Origin: Thermoplasmata archaeon
Lineage (GTDB): Archaea; Thermoplasmatota; Thermoplasmata; Lutacidiplasmatales; UBA184
Length of the DNA stretch: 64,000 bases
Reading direction: 5' to 3'
Assembly (NCBI GenBank): GCA_021828195.1
Contig: JAKASQ010000001.1
Location: forward strand, 105,202 to 169,201
Both the position numbers and the translations under genes were made by a program. The notes beneath the pieces were generated by a model. It saw only the letters and a list, made by a program, of their open reading frames with translations, was not told the origin of the DNA and ran no database searches. Below, in pieces: positions 22,186 to 30,648 of the stretch; the stretch's first letter is position 1, and each line of letters begins with the position of its first letter.

Positions 22186-24654
22186 TCATTTCGCGCCGGG
22201 CGGAGGGTTCGCCGGGCGCCGGGCGCGAAGGAGGAATGCAGCGGCCAAGATCGCGATTACGATCACCACAATCCCGCCCAGCAGCACGTACCCCGCCCCG
22301 GGAGGCAGGCCCAGGAAAGTGCTTCCCGAACTCGAGGAGCTCGACGTGATGGTGACCGGGACGGATGCTTGCACGACCGCGCTCCCGAGTTCTGCCGTCA
22401 GAGTGACCGTGAGGGATCCCGTGGCACTTCCCGCGACGAACGTGGTCGCGCGGCCCGAACTATTGGTAAGTTGCCCGAGCGAGGAGCTGACGTTCCAGGT
22501 GAAGGCAGTGCTCGTGGGGCACGCGCCCCCCCTACAACTGATCGAACCGGTCAGCGCGAGGCTCGAGTTGACGTTCACCGATACGCTCGAAGGCTGCACC
22601 GTTACTGCGCCCAGCGTGATGTTCGAGAGGATCGAGATTGAACTGCTGCCGGAGTTGGTGACATAGACCGACCCATTCGGAAGCTGACCGGCAGCGATCG
22701 GCTCCGCACCGACCACAATCGAGCCCACCGTGCGCTGGAGCGGCACGGAGATCACCGAGAGGTTCCCGGATCCATAGTCGGCCACGTACATCAGGCCCGA
22801 GAGGCCATTCGCGAGGATCCCCTCCGGCTCGCCCCCAACGGGAATCGTTCCGGCGATCTCGTTCGTGCTGACGTTGATCCCAAACACGACATTGGTCAGG
22901 AAGGAGGAAACGTAGAGCGTGCGATCGGAACCGTCGTACGCCATGAGCGTCGGCCCTGCCGGGACTGGAAAGGTCGCGGTGACCGTGTTCGTCGCGGTGT
23001 CGATCACGCTGACGCTGCTGGACCCGTAGTTTGTAACGTAGATCTCTCCCGGACCCTGCGGAACGTACGCGAGGCCATACGGAGTCTTGCCCACGGTGAT
23101 GTTGGCGACTATGGTCCGGGTGGCCAGATCGATCGTCTCGACGAAACCGGCGTGCCCGATCCCTACGTACATGTATCCCGTCGCCGGGTCGATCGCCATG
23201 CTCGTAGGCCCGTCCCCGGTCGCGATCGTGCCGACGACCGCATCGGTGGTTCCGTTGATCACGCTGATGGTGTCCCCGAGATGGTTGTCCACATAGATGA
23301 GCTGGGTCGCCGGATCGTACACCGCGAAGGCCGGCTCGTTCCCGCTCTGTAGGGCCGTAAGAACCTGGTTCGCGCTCGGATCGATAACGTCCACTCCGGG
23401 ACTGCCTCCGATGGGGACGAACAGCTTGTTCGTCGCGGGATCGTAGGCCAGGCCGCGGGGGGATGCTCCCACGCGAAGAGTTCGTGTGACCTGATCCGTG
23501 GCCGGAGAGATCACGCTGATGTTGAACGAGCCCTGGTTCGCCACATAGATCCCGTCCGGTTGGACGCTCACGGCGATGGGATGGACGCCCACGGGAATGT
23601 CGGCCACGACCGCGTAGGCGGTGGCGTTGATGACCGAAACCGTGCCCGATGCGTTGTTCGTTACGTAGAGTTGGTGGCTCTGCGCGCTATAGGCCAAGCT
23701 TTCCGGATCGATGCCGACGGGGAGGTTGGCGATCACGGAGTTGGTCGAGACCGAAATGACACTCACATTGCCCGAACCATCGTTCGCGACGAAGACGTTG
23801 CCGGTGTCCGTATCCACGGCCAGCGCGATGGGGTGGACGCCGACGGCTACAGTGGCGACCACGGCATTCGTGAGGCTGGAGATGAGGCTGACCGAGTTCG
23901 AACCTCGATTGGCGACGTAGATCAGTCCGTTCAGACCGTTGTAGGCGATGCCGTAGGGTTGCGCTCCCACGGGGATGGTGGCGATCTCGCGGTCCGTCAC
24001 GTCGGAGAGCACGGCCACGGTCGAGAGTCCGGATTCGGTGACGTAGATGTTCCCGTTCCCGAAGTTCTTCGCGACTCCCGTCGGCCGGGTCCCCGTTGCC
24101 AGCGGCACAGATGCCACGACCCGGTTCGTAGCCGGAGAGATCACGCTGAGATTGTCGGAGTAGAGGTTCGCCACCCAGATCTGATTGCTCTGGGTCAGGG
24201 CTCCCGGATACTGTCCTACGGGGATGTTGGCGAGGACTCCGCCGGTCGTGGAGTTCACCACCAGCACGTTGTTGCTCGAACAGCTGACGAACAGTTCGCC
24301 GGTTCCGGCAACGGCGAGAACCCCCAGCGGGCCATTCGGTTCATGGATGACATAGGGCGCCGCGCGTTGCCCATTGCAGGAGTTTAGCTGGGGGTTTTGA
24401 GGGTAGAGCACGTTGTTGAGGGTATCAAGGGTGTACGCGACGTACGCGCTCCCGCCCGGGCTCCCGATAGTGGCCGTGCTCTCCGTGGCCAGGTGTGTTC
24501 GATTGGTCGGTGCCGCGGCGTTCGCGGCAGTTGCCGCCACCGAGAGGGGCGCTGCGATGGTTAGGAGGGCCACGAGCGCGACAATGCCGACGGTCTCTTG
24601 CACCGGCCGGGAAGATCGACCTGGGGGGGAGTGCACGGGAGGAAATCCCGCCAT
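22186..24654 (-). CDS. Second large YVTN beta-propeller surface protein
   Basis: This 822-aa protein has a Sec-type signal region (TVGIVALVALLTIAAPLSVA) and about fourteen 42-residue YVTN repeats (for example GLIYVANRGSNSVSLISS and LYVTNNASGTVSVINAT). An Ig-like segment (VTVQPSSVSVNVNSSLALTG) follows. The end is a Ser-rich linker and a C-terminal transmembrane helix with a basic stop-transfer tail (RARRPANPPPGAK). It is probably anchored on the outer face of the membrane, with the propeller exposed. It shares the propeller but not the FTEEGLPSG modules with the protein at 6670-9402. TATA-like CTTATAG lies just upstream. Confidence 0.88.
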   Translation of the reverse strand: MAGFPPVHSPPGRSSRPVQETVGIVALVALLTIAAPLSVAATAANAAAPTNRTHLATESTATIGSPGGSAYVAYTLDTLNNVLYPQNPQLNSCNGQRAAPYVIHEPNGPLGVLAVAGTGELFVSCSSNNVLVVNSTTGGVLANIPVGQYPGALTQSNQIWVANLYSDNLSVISPATNRVVASVPLATGTRPTGVAKNFGNGNIYVTESGLSTVAVLSDVTDREIATIPVGAQPYGIAYNGLNGLIYVANRGSNSVSLISSLTNAVVATVAVGVHPIALAVDTDTGNVFVANDGSGNVSVISVSTNSVIANLPVGIDPESLAYSAQSHQLYVTNNASGTVSVINATAYAVVADIPVGVHPIAVSVQPDGIYVANQGSFNISVISPATDQVTRTLRVGASPRGLAYDPATNKLFVPIGGSPGVDVIDPSANQVLTALQSGNEPAFAVYDPATQLIYVDNHLGDTISVINGTTDAVVGTIATGDGPTSMAIDPATGYMYVGIGHAGFVETIDLATRTIVANITVGKTPYGLAYVPQGPGEIYVTNYGSSSVSVIDTATNTVTATFPVPAGPTLMAYDGSDRTLYVSSFLTNVVFGINVSTNEIAGTIPVGGEPEGILANGLSGLMYVADYGSGNLSVISVPLQRTVGSIVVGAEPIAAGQLPNGSVYVTNSGSSSISILSNITLGAVTVQPSSVSVNVNSSLALTGSISCRGGACPTSTAFTWNVSSSLGQLTNSSGRATTFVAGSATGSLTVTLTAELGSAVVQASVPVTITSSSSSSGSTFLGLPPGAGYVLLGGIVVIVIAILAAAFLLRARRPANPPPGAK

Positions 24655-24675
24655 GGACTGCGAGACGTAGGAGCG

Positions 24676-24684
24676 GCTATAAGA
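24676..24684 (-). promoter_or_regulatory. TATA-like box for the second YVTN gene
   Basis: On the minus strand the sequence is CTTATAG, 23-30 nt before the ATG at 24654. This spacing predicts an essentially leaderless mRNA. Confidence 0.4.
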
Positions 24685-24805
24685 GCGCGGTCCGGAGAGC
24701 CTCTCGGCCGAAGTTCTCCCGGCGGATCGGGTGCAGCTCGCCCCCCGATCGAGGGTCAGCCTTCGTGCTCCCGGAACTCAATTAAGCACCGTCGCGGCTG
24801 CGCGG

Positions 24806-25300
24806 ATGCGTATGGAGCGATGGCCCCCGCCCCAGTACCGAATCCATGTCGAGTTCCGAGCGCCGAGAGCGTTCGTCTATCGTTGGTGTACGGACTACCA
24901 GCCGGACGACGGCACCTTCGCAGGAGAGACGTACGATCGGCGCATCCTCGAGCGCTCGAAGCACAAGGTCGTCTACGAGGATCTCTGGTGGGAGCCCGAT
25001 GGGTGGCGCTGGCGACGCACCCTCGTCATACTCGACCCACCCCACGGCTGGAGGGCCTACTCCATCGGGAACGTCCGAACGGCGCGGATCGGCTACCGTC
25101 TCGCGGAACTCGATCGGAATCGCACTCGGCTCACCTTGACGATGCGGCGTCGCCCCGGGCTGAGGCACCGCCGTCAACCCTTGAAGGCGGTGCTCGAGCG
25201 CGAGTTGCTCCGGATGTGGCGAGGATTCGGTCGTGCGCTGGAGGCAGACTATCGCCGTTCTCTGAAGAAGAGCTGGGCGATCGGCTCGCCCGCGCGCTGA
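24806..25300 (+). CDS. SRPBCC-fold protein, WCTDY-type paralogue 1
   Basis: This 164-aa protein starts at MRMERWPPPQ; the ORF in the track adds promoter sequence. It has the START/Bet v 1-like pattern of a lipid- or ligand-binding pocket: IHVEFRAPRAFVYRWCTDYQ, VVYEDLWWEPDGWRWRRTLV, PPHGWRAYSIGN, and a long C-terminal helix (KAVLERELLRMWRGFGRALE). A close paralogue lies at 30649-31122 and shares FVYxWCTDY, VYEDL, PxGWxW and VLExELxxxWRxxGxALE. The ligand is unknown. It is divergent from the YVTN gene. Confidence 0.78.
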   Translation: MRMERWPPPQYRIHVEFRAPRAFVYRWCTDYQPDDGTFAGETYDRRILERSKHKVVYEDLWWEPDGWRWRRTLVILDPPHGWRAYSIGNVRTARIGYRLAELDRNRTRLTLTMRRRPGLRHRRQPLKAVLERELLRMWRGFGRALEADYRRSLKKSWAIGSPAR

Positions 25301-25359
25301 ACGGTGGCGGCCCCGTACCGGTCCGCGCTCGTCGGGAATCCCGGGGCGAGGAATCCTGG

Positions 25360-25743
25360 CTAAACGCGTTGCCCGTGCGACCAGCCCCGCTTGTCGATCA
25401 CATCGAACAGATTGCCATCCGGGTCGGCCAACGTTACGAAGTCTTGCCGGGGCGCCATCGATTGTTCGAGCGTCGCCCCGAGCCCGAGAAGTCGTTGGAT
25501 CTCTTCTTGCGGATGCGAGGAATAGAGGTCCAGATGGAGGCGATAATCTCGGAGCGGCCCTTCGCGAGTGCGGTACAGTGACAGGTTCGGGCCCCGACCC
25601 TTGGGATCCTTGAGGACGACCCCATCGGGCTCGGGTGGATCGCGTGGGACGTAGTGGAGTGCCTCCGCCCAGAACGCCATCATGCGGGGGAAGTCCGTGC
25701 AGTCGACGACGATCGAGCCAAGCCAGAGCCTTCCCTGCTCCAT
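25360..25743 (-). CDS. VOC-family (glyoxalase/bleomycin-resistance fold) protein
   Basis: This 127-aa protein has two beta-alpha-beta-beta-beta halves: LGSIVVDCTDFPRMMAFWAE, and the second ending FVTLADPDGNLFDVIDK. The pattern of a conserved W/H and a DPDGN turn is typical of the Glyoxalase_6-like subgroup. It lacks a clear full metal set, so it may be a binding protein rather than an enzyme. It is one of four VOC genes in the window. Confidence 0.82.
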   Translation of the reverse strand: MEQGRLWLGSIVVDCTDFPRMMAFWAEALHYVPRDPPEPDGVVLKDPKGRGPNLSLYRTREGPLRDYRLHLDLYSSHPQEEIQRLLGLGATLEQSMAPRQDFVTLADPDGNLFDVIDKRGWSHGQRV

Positions 25744-25840
25744 GGAGCACCCCAGAAGTAGCCCGAGAATAAAGTTGCCGAGGTGGGCAGTTCCTCCGAG
25801 ACAGCGGATCGCGGTCTAGAGAGGGTCTGGGAATCCTGGA

Positions 25841-26058
25841 TCAGATAGGGCGGACGGTGTGATCGATCGCGATTCCTCCGCGCAGGGTCCGGGACACGGT
25901 GCAGAAGTCGGGAACGACTTCGACATCGAGATCGAAACGGGCCCGGTCGGCCTCGTTGACTGTGAATCCGGAGAAGGGGCCTCCGTGAAGGCAGCCGTGA
26001 ATCGGTACCTCTCGATCTGTTCGAGATAGATGCAACCGTCCTCCGCTGACCTACGCAC
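25841..26058 (-). pseudogene. OsmC-family remnant (frameshift and internal deletion)
   Basis: Two reverse frames together read as a decayed OsmC-like protein. One frame gives DGCIYLEQIERYRFTAAFTE and the next gives GPFSGFTVNEAD, then RFDLDVEVVPDFCTVSRTLR and GGIAIDHTVRPI. Inserting one G after GAG restores the typical OsmC start (YRFxxxFxxGPFSGFTVxE). The central part of the fold, including the first catalytic Cys helix, is missing, and the last Cys segment is present. Intact OsmC proteins (about 140 aa) reduce organic hydroperoxides. Confidence 0.5.
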
Positions 26059-26233
26059 ACAATTCGCTCGACATGATTCGCTGAGGCGGAGTACGCATGG
26101 TAGCCATTCACGGGGCGTCGGAGCTCAGCCCTCCGACGAAGCTCGGATCGAGTTCTTCCGCGGAGTCGTCTGCCGGAGTCCGGGGCACCGAGCCCTGGGA
26201 GGCAGCGCACGAGGTTCGCGTCGGGCGTCACAA

Positions 26234-26536
26234 ACCGTCCGAGCACTCTTCAGTGCCCACCCACCGATCGTGAACTGGAGCCTCGGGCCGACAACGGGCC
26301 AGCCGTACTCCACAACCTTCACCGCTCCACCCGCTCTCGGCCCCCACGAGTTCGTTTGCCTGATCCACGTTCCCTCGATGGCCGGGAGCATGTCCGTCGC
26401 GAACACGCCACCCACGCCCGGGAATAGCTCCAACTTCTCCGCTCTCGAACTCGTCGCAATAGGTGCGGTGGTGGGAGTGGTCGCCATAGCAATCGCACTA
26501 CTGGCGTGGAGTCGCGCACGCCTCCGGGCTCCTTAG
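26234..26536 (+). pseudogene. 3' part of a membrane-anchored cupredoxin gene
   Basis: The C-terminal half of a type-1 copper protein is visible: LFSAHPPIVNWSLGPTTGQP, then GPHEFVCLIHVPSMAGSMSV with the Cys-His-Met ligands. A Pro/Ser linker and a transmembrane helix (LVAIGAVVGVVAIAIALLAW) with an Arg-rich tail follow. The upstream in-frame sequence back to 26030 is not protein-like, and the N-terminal His ligand strand is absent. I therefore read it as 5'-truncated. Intact proteins of this sort sit on the outer face of archaeal membranes. Confidence 0.5.
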
Positions 26537-26669
26537 GACGCCAACTTCCTCCTTCCCCCGGTGGGTGAAGCCACGATCGGCGCGCGAGATTCCTCGCTCG
26601 AGCCTGAGAGGTGGTCCGGAGCAAAGGGCGCCGGCATGGAGCTATCTCCGACTCGGATCTCTCGATAAC

Positions 26670-27215
26670 ATGCGGGAACTTGACACGATCCGGGACTGGT
26701 GCGCATTCAACGCCCGGGCCCGTCGCGGCTACTTGGAGACCTTCGCGAGGTTGCCTCTCAAGGAGCTTACGCGGGAGCGGGGCGCGTCCTATCCGACATT
26801 GCTCAAAATCATGGAGCACACCCTGGATGCGGATCGGATCTGGATCCAGAAGGGGTCCGTGGGGGAGGAGGCCGCTCCGTACATCGAGCTCGGCCCGGAT
26901 CCTTCCCTAGACGAAATCCGCCTGTACGAGGACCAGGTCCATGCGGAGATGGTACGATTCCTCAACGGACTCACGGAGGGGGATCTCGATCGAACCTTCC
27001 GAGTCCCCAAGAGCGGCGGATTCCCTAACGATCTCGTGCTTTCTGTCCGTGATATGCTCTGGCATCTCGTAGAGGAGGAGCTCCAGCATCGAGGCGAACT
27101 CAATGCCTTGCTTTGGCAGTTCGATGTCGATCCTCCCATCTTCGATTGGATCGACTGGACCAACGTACCAGAGCGGAGCCAACCCGAGGCCCGTTCCCAT
27201 CAAGCTCGAGAGTGA
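26670..27215 (+). CDS. DinB-family protein (intact paralogue)
   Basis: From the Met of MRELDTIRDW the protein has 181 aa and a DinB/YfiT four-helix bundle. The N-terminal helix is WCAFNARARRGYLETFARLP, the motif LKIMEHTLDADRIWI carries the first His, and HLVEEELQHRGELNALLWQF carries the later metal His residues. DinB-like proteins are metal-dependent thiol transferases or stress-induced proteins. A decayed copy lies at 31305-31850. It is followed by the phosphotransferase gene on the same strand. Confidence 0.83.
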   Translation: MRELDTIRDWCAFNARARRGYLETFARLPLKELTRERGASYPTLLKIMEHTLDADRIWIQKGSVGEEAAPYIELGPDPSLDEIRLYEDQVHAEMVRFLNGLTEGDLDRTFRVPKSGGFPNDLVLSVRDMLWHLVEEELQHRGELNALLWQFDVDPPIFDWIDWTNVPERSQPEARSHQARE

Positions 27216-27370
27216 GGTGTTCTCCATCGCCTTGTTGCGGCGTGCCTTTCGAGCGTGGGTTCCGCATTCTCAGATCGCCGAATCTCTGATGAAGCTCCCT
27301 GCGATCTGGGGATATCGGCGCTCTGCGCGACCTGACGGATCCCCGACCGTACCGCCGCCTCCTGGCTCGG

Positions 27371-28213
27371 TTGCTGCCTTCCTTCGGCGTCCGTCACGCT
27401 CGACCAATCGATGCCGGCTGGGGGTCGTTCATCTTGGAGGTGAACCACGAGTGGACAGTCCGTTTTCCCCGGAGCCTGGAGGATTCCAGCCGGGTGGAGG
27501 CTGAAGCCCGGCTCCTGGACCGGCTATCTCCGCGGCTTCCGGTTCCTGTGCCTCAGTACGAGCACATCTGTAAGGACGTCGACGGCCGACTCCGCCTGGT
27601 GATCTATCCCAAGATGGTAGGTCGGCCCCTACCTACTCGCAATCTCTCCGGGGCGATCCCACGGAAATGGGAGGCGGACATCCTCAGAACCCTTCAAGCA
27701 TTGGAGCGCTTTCCGCGACGCCTCGGGCGATGGCTCGGAGTCGAGTGGAGCGCGGAGCGAGGGCGCATGGCTCGATGGAGGGCGCTTTACCCAAAAGTCC
27801 GGCGACGGATTTACCCGCTTCTCTCGCCCGCAGTACGGGCACGAGACCACGCGTACTGGGAATCCTTCCTCCGGGACGAGGAGAGTCTCAAACTGCCCCC
27901 AATACTCAATCACGGAGATCTGTTCCCCTACCACATCATCGTCAACGATCGTGGAGTCGCCGGGATATTGGACTGGGAGAGCGCCCGTTATGAGGATCCG
28001 GTCGGGAACCTCACGGGCCTTCCTCTGGCCGATGGGTTCGCAGCCCGAAGCATCGATCGAGCGTTAGGAGACTCCGCCTCGGTTCGCCGGCGACTCACTT
28101 TTCATCGCCACGCGATGCCCGCGCACTCCGTGCTCTACGGGCTGCAGACTAAGAATCGAGAGAGAATCCGACTCGGCCTCCGCAGTTACTCACGGACGAT
28201 CCCACCGGGCTAA
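27371..28213 (+). CDS. Aminoglycoside-phosphotransferase-fold (APH/choline kinase-like) protein
   Basis: The protein has 280 aa from a TTG start. The kinase-like catalytic region reads ILNHGDLFPYHIIVNDRGVA then GILDWESARYEDP, with the HxD and the metal-binding D of the APH family. The N-lobe includes GSFILEVNHEWTVRFPR. Coding-looking sequence (GDIGALRDLTDPRPYRRLLA) continues upstream in frame to a TGA at 27290, without a good start, so the real start may be further up or the 5' end damaged. The substrate is unknown. Confidence 0.75.
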   Translation: MLPSFGVRHARPIDAGWGSFILEVNHEWTVRFPRSLEDSSRVEAEARLLDRLSPRLPVPVPQYEHICKDVDGRLRLVIYPKMVGRPLPTRNLSGAIPRKWEADILRTLQALERFPRRLGRWLGVEWSAERGRMARWRALYPKVRRRIYPLLSPAVRARDHAYWESFLRDEESLKLPPILNHGDLFPYHIIVNDRGVAGILDWESARYEDPVGNLTGLPLADGFAARSIDRALGDSASVRRRLTFHRHAMPAHSVLYGLQTKNRERIRLGLRSYSRTIPPG

Positions 28214-28342
28214 GTCCGAACGATAGGGAAACTCGTCGTGGTCCAAACCCTCTTGATCCTCAACGGTCGCATTGCCGGCCCCTACGGTCGAGGGCCGGCA
28301 CGCATATCGCCCCTAAAGGAACGGTGGCCACCCCGGACCCGT

Positions 28343-28771
28343 CTACTGAATGTCGTCGAGAGCACGGTTGACGACTGCGAGTGCGGCATCAATCTGTGCC
28401 GTTACCTCATCCGCCGTTGGCGAAGGAGATTTTGTGGCCGCCGCAGCTAGGTGCGCATTCCGAACCGTGGTCAGGGCGCTTTGGGTAGACTTTGTGACCG
28501 ACCTCGCCAGCTTCGTGTTCGCCTCTCCGGCTCGTAGTCCGGCGGCCCCAGCTGCCGATCCCGTCTTCGTACCCATTGCCACTCCAACGACCGCGCCGAC
28601 CACGGATCCAATCACTCCCAGCGAAGCACCAAGGACTGCCACCGTCGATGCCTGCCCGCCACTCCCGTAGAACCACATGGAGAAAACTGCAAGAATCACC
28701 ACCGCGACAATCCCTGTCAGCGCGATGGCGGCTTCCAAGGGACCGATGTCCGTCGCATGCGGCTCGGCCAT
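28343..28771 (-). CDS. Hypothetical membrane protein with two helices and coiled C-terminus
   Basis: This 142-aa protein has hydrophobic segments at about residues 15-35 (AIALTGIVAVVILAVFSMWF) and 43-66 (VAVLGASLGVIGSVVGAVVG), the second Gly-rich like a glycine zipper. A helical, Ala/Thr/Lys-rich tail follows (KLARSVTKSTQSALTTVRNA, then VTAQIDAALAVVNRALDDIQ). No family was recognised. Codon use fits the genome. Confidence 0.6.
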   Translation of the reverse strand: MAEPHATDIGPLEAAIALTGIVAVVILAVFSMWFYGSGGQASTVAVLGASLGVIGSVVGAVVGVAMGTKTGSAAGAAGLRAGEANTKLARSVTKSTQSALTTVRNAHLAAAATKSPSPTADEVTAQIDAALAVVNRALDDIQ

Positions 28772-28808
28772 CCGAGCCCTATCGTTGAAGGAACTATCTG
28801 AATCTTGC

Positions 28809-29189
28809 GTGACCCCGGTCGGCTTCGCCTTTGAGTGGATTCAAGGCCCGCTCAAGGGATCCAAGGAGTTCTTCATCTACACGCCGCATGGCAAGAGAAC
28901 TTGGATCGGTGTGCACGCCGAGATCACCTCCCGTGCTATGCCTCCCAGCCGGCTCAAATCGCTCGTAGGGCGCATGCTTCGGGCGAAGTTCAACGAAGGC
29001 GCTTCCGTATTCGGGGCCTTCGACCGGAGCACGTGGGCTGCGACTCCTCCCTCCGAGATGTATCCGCGATCAGGAGGAAGCCGGTTCGCTCTCGTCCGCC
29101 TCCGTAACGAATCCTGTGAGGACCACCTCTCCTTCACATGGGAGGGAAGTTCTGCCAGAGCATCAAGAGATTCCCCTCGGTATCTTTGA
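28809..29189 (+). pseudogene. 5'-truncated SRPBCC-like remnant
   Basis: The frame reads GFAFEWIQGPLKGSKEFFIY, then TWIGVHAEITSRAMPPSRLK and VGRMLRAKFNEGASVFGAF. This resembles the C-terminal two-thirds of an SRPBCC protein (the strand with W, the PLKG turn, and the last long helix). The first 60-70 residues are missing, and the frame runs into the 3' end of the opposite VOC gene by 56 bp, where it stops looking like protein. A GTG at 28809 is available but poorly placed. Confidence 0.4.
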
Positions 29190-29538
29190 AGAACGCGGAC
29201 GCGCCAAAGGAGTCGTAAGCGATCGAACCGTCCATCTTCGATTCCCGACTCATTCGCTCAGGTCGCTGGAACTTCACACCCTTGGCCTTTAGCCTGGCTA
29301 CGGTTGATCGGGCACTCTTGACGAGGAGAACGGAGTACGCCAGGGATCTCCTCTCGCGCTTTTGCGGGACCACCAGCCAGATATCACTGCCACCGACCTT
29401 TAGCGCGGCCCAGAGATTCCTCATCGCGCCCCTCCCTCGGTACACGACCTTACCGCCAAGAGCCTCCGTGTAAAATCGGATGGCGCGGTTCATATTGCTA
29501 ATCGGGACGAGTGTCACCCATTGTGCTCCTGTCGCCAT
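29134..29538 (-). CDS. VOC-family protein
   Basis: From the Met of MATGAQWVTLVP the protein has 134 aa; the ORF in the track starts 15 codons earlier. It has the VOC fold: VTLVPISNMNRAIRFYTEAL, GSDIWLVVPQKRERR, and AFFKDTEGNLLMLWQ as the terminal strand with the metal Glu position shifted. It is the second of four VOC proteins here and is not closely similar to the others. Confidence 0.8.
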   Translation of the reverse strand: MATGAQWVTLVPISNMNRAIRFYTEALGGKVVYRGRGAMRNLWAALKVGGSDIWLVVPQKRERRSLAYSVLLVKSARSTVARLKAKGVKFQRPERMSRESKMDGSIAYDSFGASAFFKDTEGNLLMLWQNFPPM

Positions 29539-29656
29539 GGTTCCCACCTTGTGAGTCCTCGGCTCGCCGAGTCCGAGAAGCAAACCGTGGCTAACTAACT
29601 ATCTGAGACCTGCCGTCAGCCGGCCTGCCGGCGGCATCAACTGCGTGATATCCTCC

Positions 29657-29672
29657 ACCGATTGAAATCGGT
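29657..29672 (-). repeat. Small hairpin at the putative right end of the IS605-type remnant
   Basis: ACCGAT-TGAA-ATCGGT is a perfect 6-bp stem. It is followed on the minus strand by GGAGGATATCAC, the arrangement seen at the right ends of IS605-like elements. Confidence 0.45.
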
Positions 29673-29729
29673 AGCTTCCTGAGGGAGCGCAAACAGCCTG
29701 GGCATTACCCCCGAGTATTTCCGTGTCGT

Positions 29730-29753
29730 GCCCCCCGGGTTGCCCCGGGGGGC
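29730..29753. repeat. Perfect GC hairpin inside the IS605-type remnant
   Basis: GCCCCCCGGG-TTGC-CCCGGGGGGC forms a 10-bp stem with a 4-nt loop. It is one of three strong hairpins within 310 bp. Confidence 0.6.
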
Positions 29754-29942
29754 TGGGTCCGGGTTGGCCGGACTCGCCCTCCGTTGCCGAAGGTGTTTGC
29801 GCTCCCTCGGTGGTTCCTGCTTCCTCGACCGTAGCGCCGACCCTCGCGAGCCGCCGTCTTACACAATCTCTGCCGGCGTGGAATCCCCGGTGCCCCCGGG
29901 TACGAAGGAACCCATGCGACGCGGGTATTTCAGGCTCGCTAA

Positions 29943-29962
29943 CCCCCCTACAAGTAGGGGGG
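29943..29962. repeat. Perfect hairpin near the 5' side of the IS605-type remnant
   Basis: CCCCCCTA-CAAG-TAGGGGGG forms an 8-bp stem with a tetraloop. It is on the opposite side of the remnant from the end hairpin and could be part of the structured RNA. Confidence 0.55.
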
Positions 29963-30119
29963 CTTGCGCTCGCCGGAGTCGTCATAGATACATCGTCGCG
30001 GGAGGCCGTATCCATAGCCTGGACGTGGGATGTAAGAAGTTGACATCTCCGGTCAGCAGCGACTTGCTTCTTTGGGAGGGATAGTCGAAACCTTAACCTC
30101 GCCCCGACTTTCCGGTGTC

Positions 30120-30509
30120 ATGGTCGAGATGGTCACCGGACTTCACGCCGTGACGATTCACATTCGTGACATTCAGAAGGCGCGAACCTTCTATCGCGAT
30201 GTTCTAGGCTTGAAGGAAGTCAGTTTCGACGATAAAGTGGGTCGGGCCAGCTTTGCCCTCCCGGGGACCTCAACCCTCCTGAAGATGCATGTTCAGGGAC
30301 CGGATGAAGGAGGACGAGAACCGGGTACTGTTTCGGGCATCTTGTTTCGACATCCTGACCCGGCTGCGGCGTGCGCGGAGATTCTGCGTCGCGGCGGACC
30401 GATCACGAACGAGGCGCGACTTGTCCAGGTCCCGCACGCCTCCTTCGTTCTAGCCGTTGTTGCCGACCCCGACGGAAACGAATTCATCATCACGAACCGT
30501 ACCGACTAG
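30120..30509 (+). CDS. VOC-family protein
   Basis: This 129-aa protein is a typical two-module VOC fold: VTGLHAVTIHIRDIQKARTF then YRDVLGLKEV, and the second module FVLAVVADPDGNEFIITNR. The conserved His of the first strand (LHAVTI) and Glu of the last (GNEFI) suggest a metal site as in dioxygenases or glyoxalases. The start is the Met before VEMVTGLH; the longer ORF lies in the leader. Confidence 0.83.
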   Translation: MVEMVTGLHAVTIHIRDIQKARTFYRDVLGLKEVSFDDKVGRASFALPGTSTLLKMHVQGPDEGGREPGTVSGILFRHPDPAAACAEILRRGGPITNEARLVQVPHASFVLAVVADPDGNEFIITNRTD

Positions 30510-30648
30510 CGTGCTCGACGCTTCTCAAACGTGATGCCCGATCACATACGCACCCTCGTCGCTCCGCTCCCCGGGTTCGAGGACGACCCCCGTTCACGCT
30601 AAATGACTGGGGACTCGTAGGGATGCTCGGCCGGAGCTCCATGCGTCG

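Larger units (their letters stand above)
29590..30015 (-). mobile_element. Probable 3' end of an IS605/IS1341 (TnpB-type) element, with no transposase left
   Basis: No complete gene is present. The minus-strand ORF 29599-30015 has the untidy Arg/Gly/Pro-rich, hairpin-laden character of the extreme 3' end of TnpB genes. Read on the minus strand, it ends with the sequence GGAAGCTACCGATTTCAATC followed by GGTGGAGGATATCAC. That resembles the usual right end of IS605-type elements (a small hairpin followed by GGAGGAT-TCA). Three perfect hairpins sit inside. No HUH transposase (TnpA) and no RuvC motif are visible. If correct, this holds the scaffold region of an omega-RNA with its guide pointing toward 29640 and beyond. 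Confidence 0.4.

Noticed and set aside
22186-24654. YVTN repeats considered as a DNA tandem-repeat or CRISPR-like array
   Set aside because: The periodicity (about 126 bp) is that of protein blades. The DNA units are diverged and lie within one clean reading frame.
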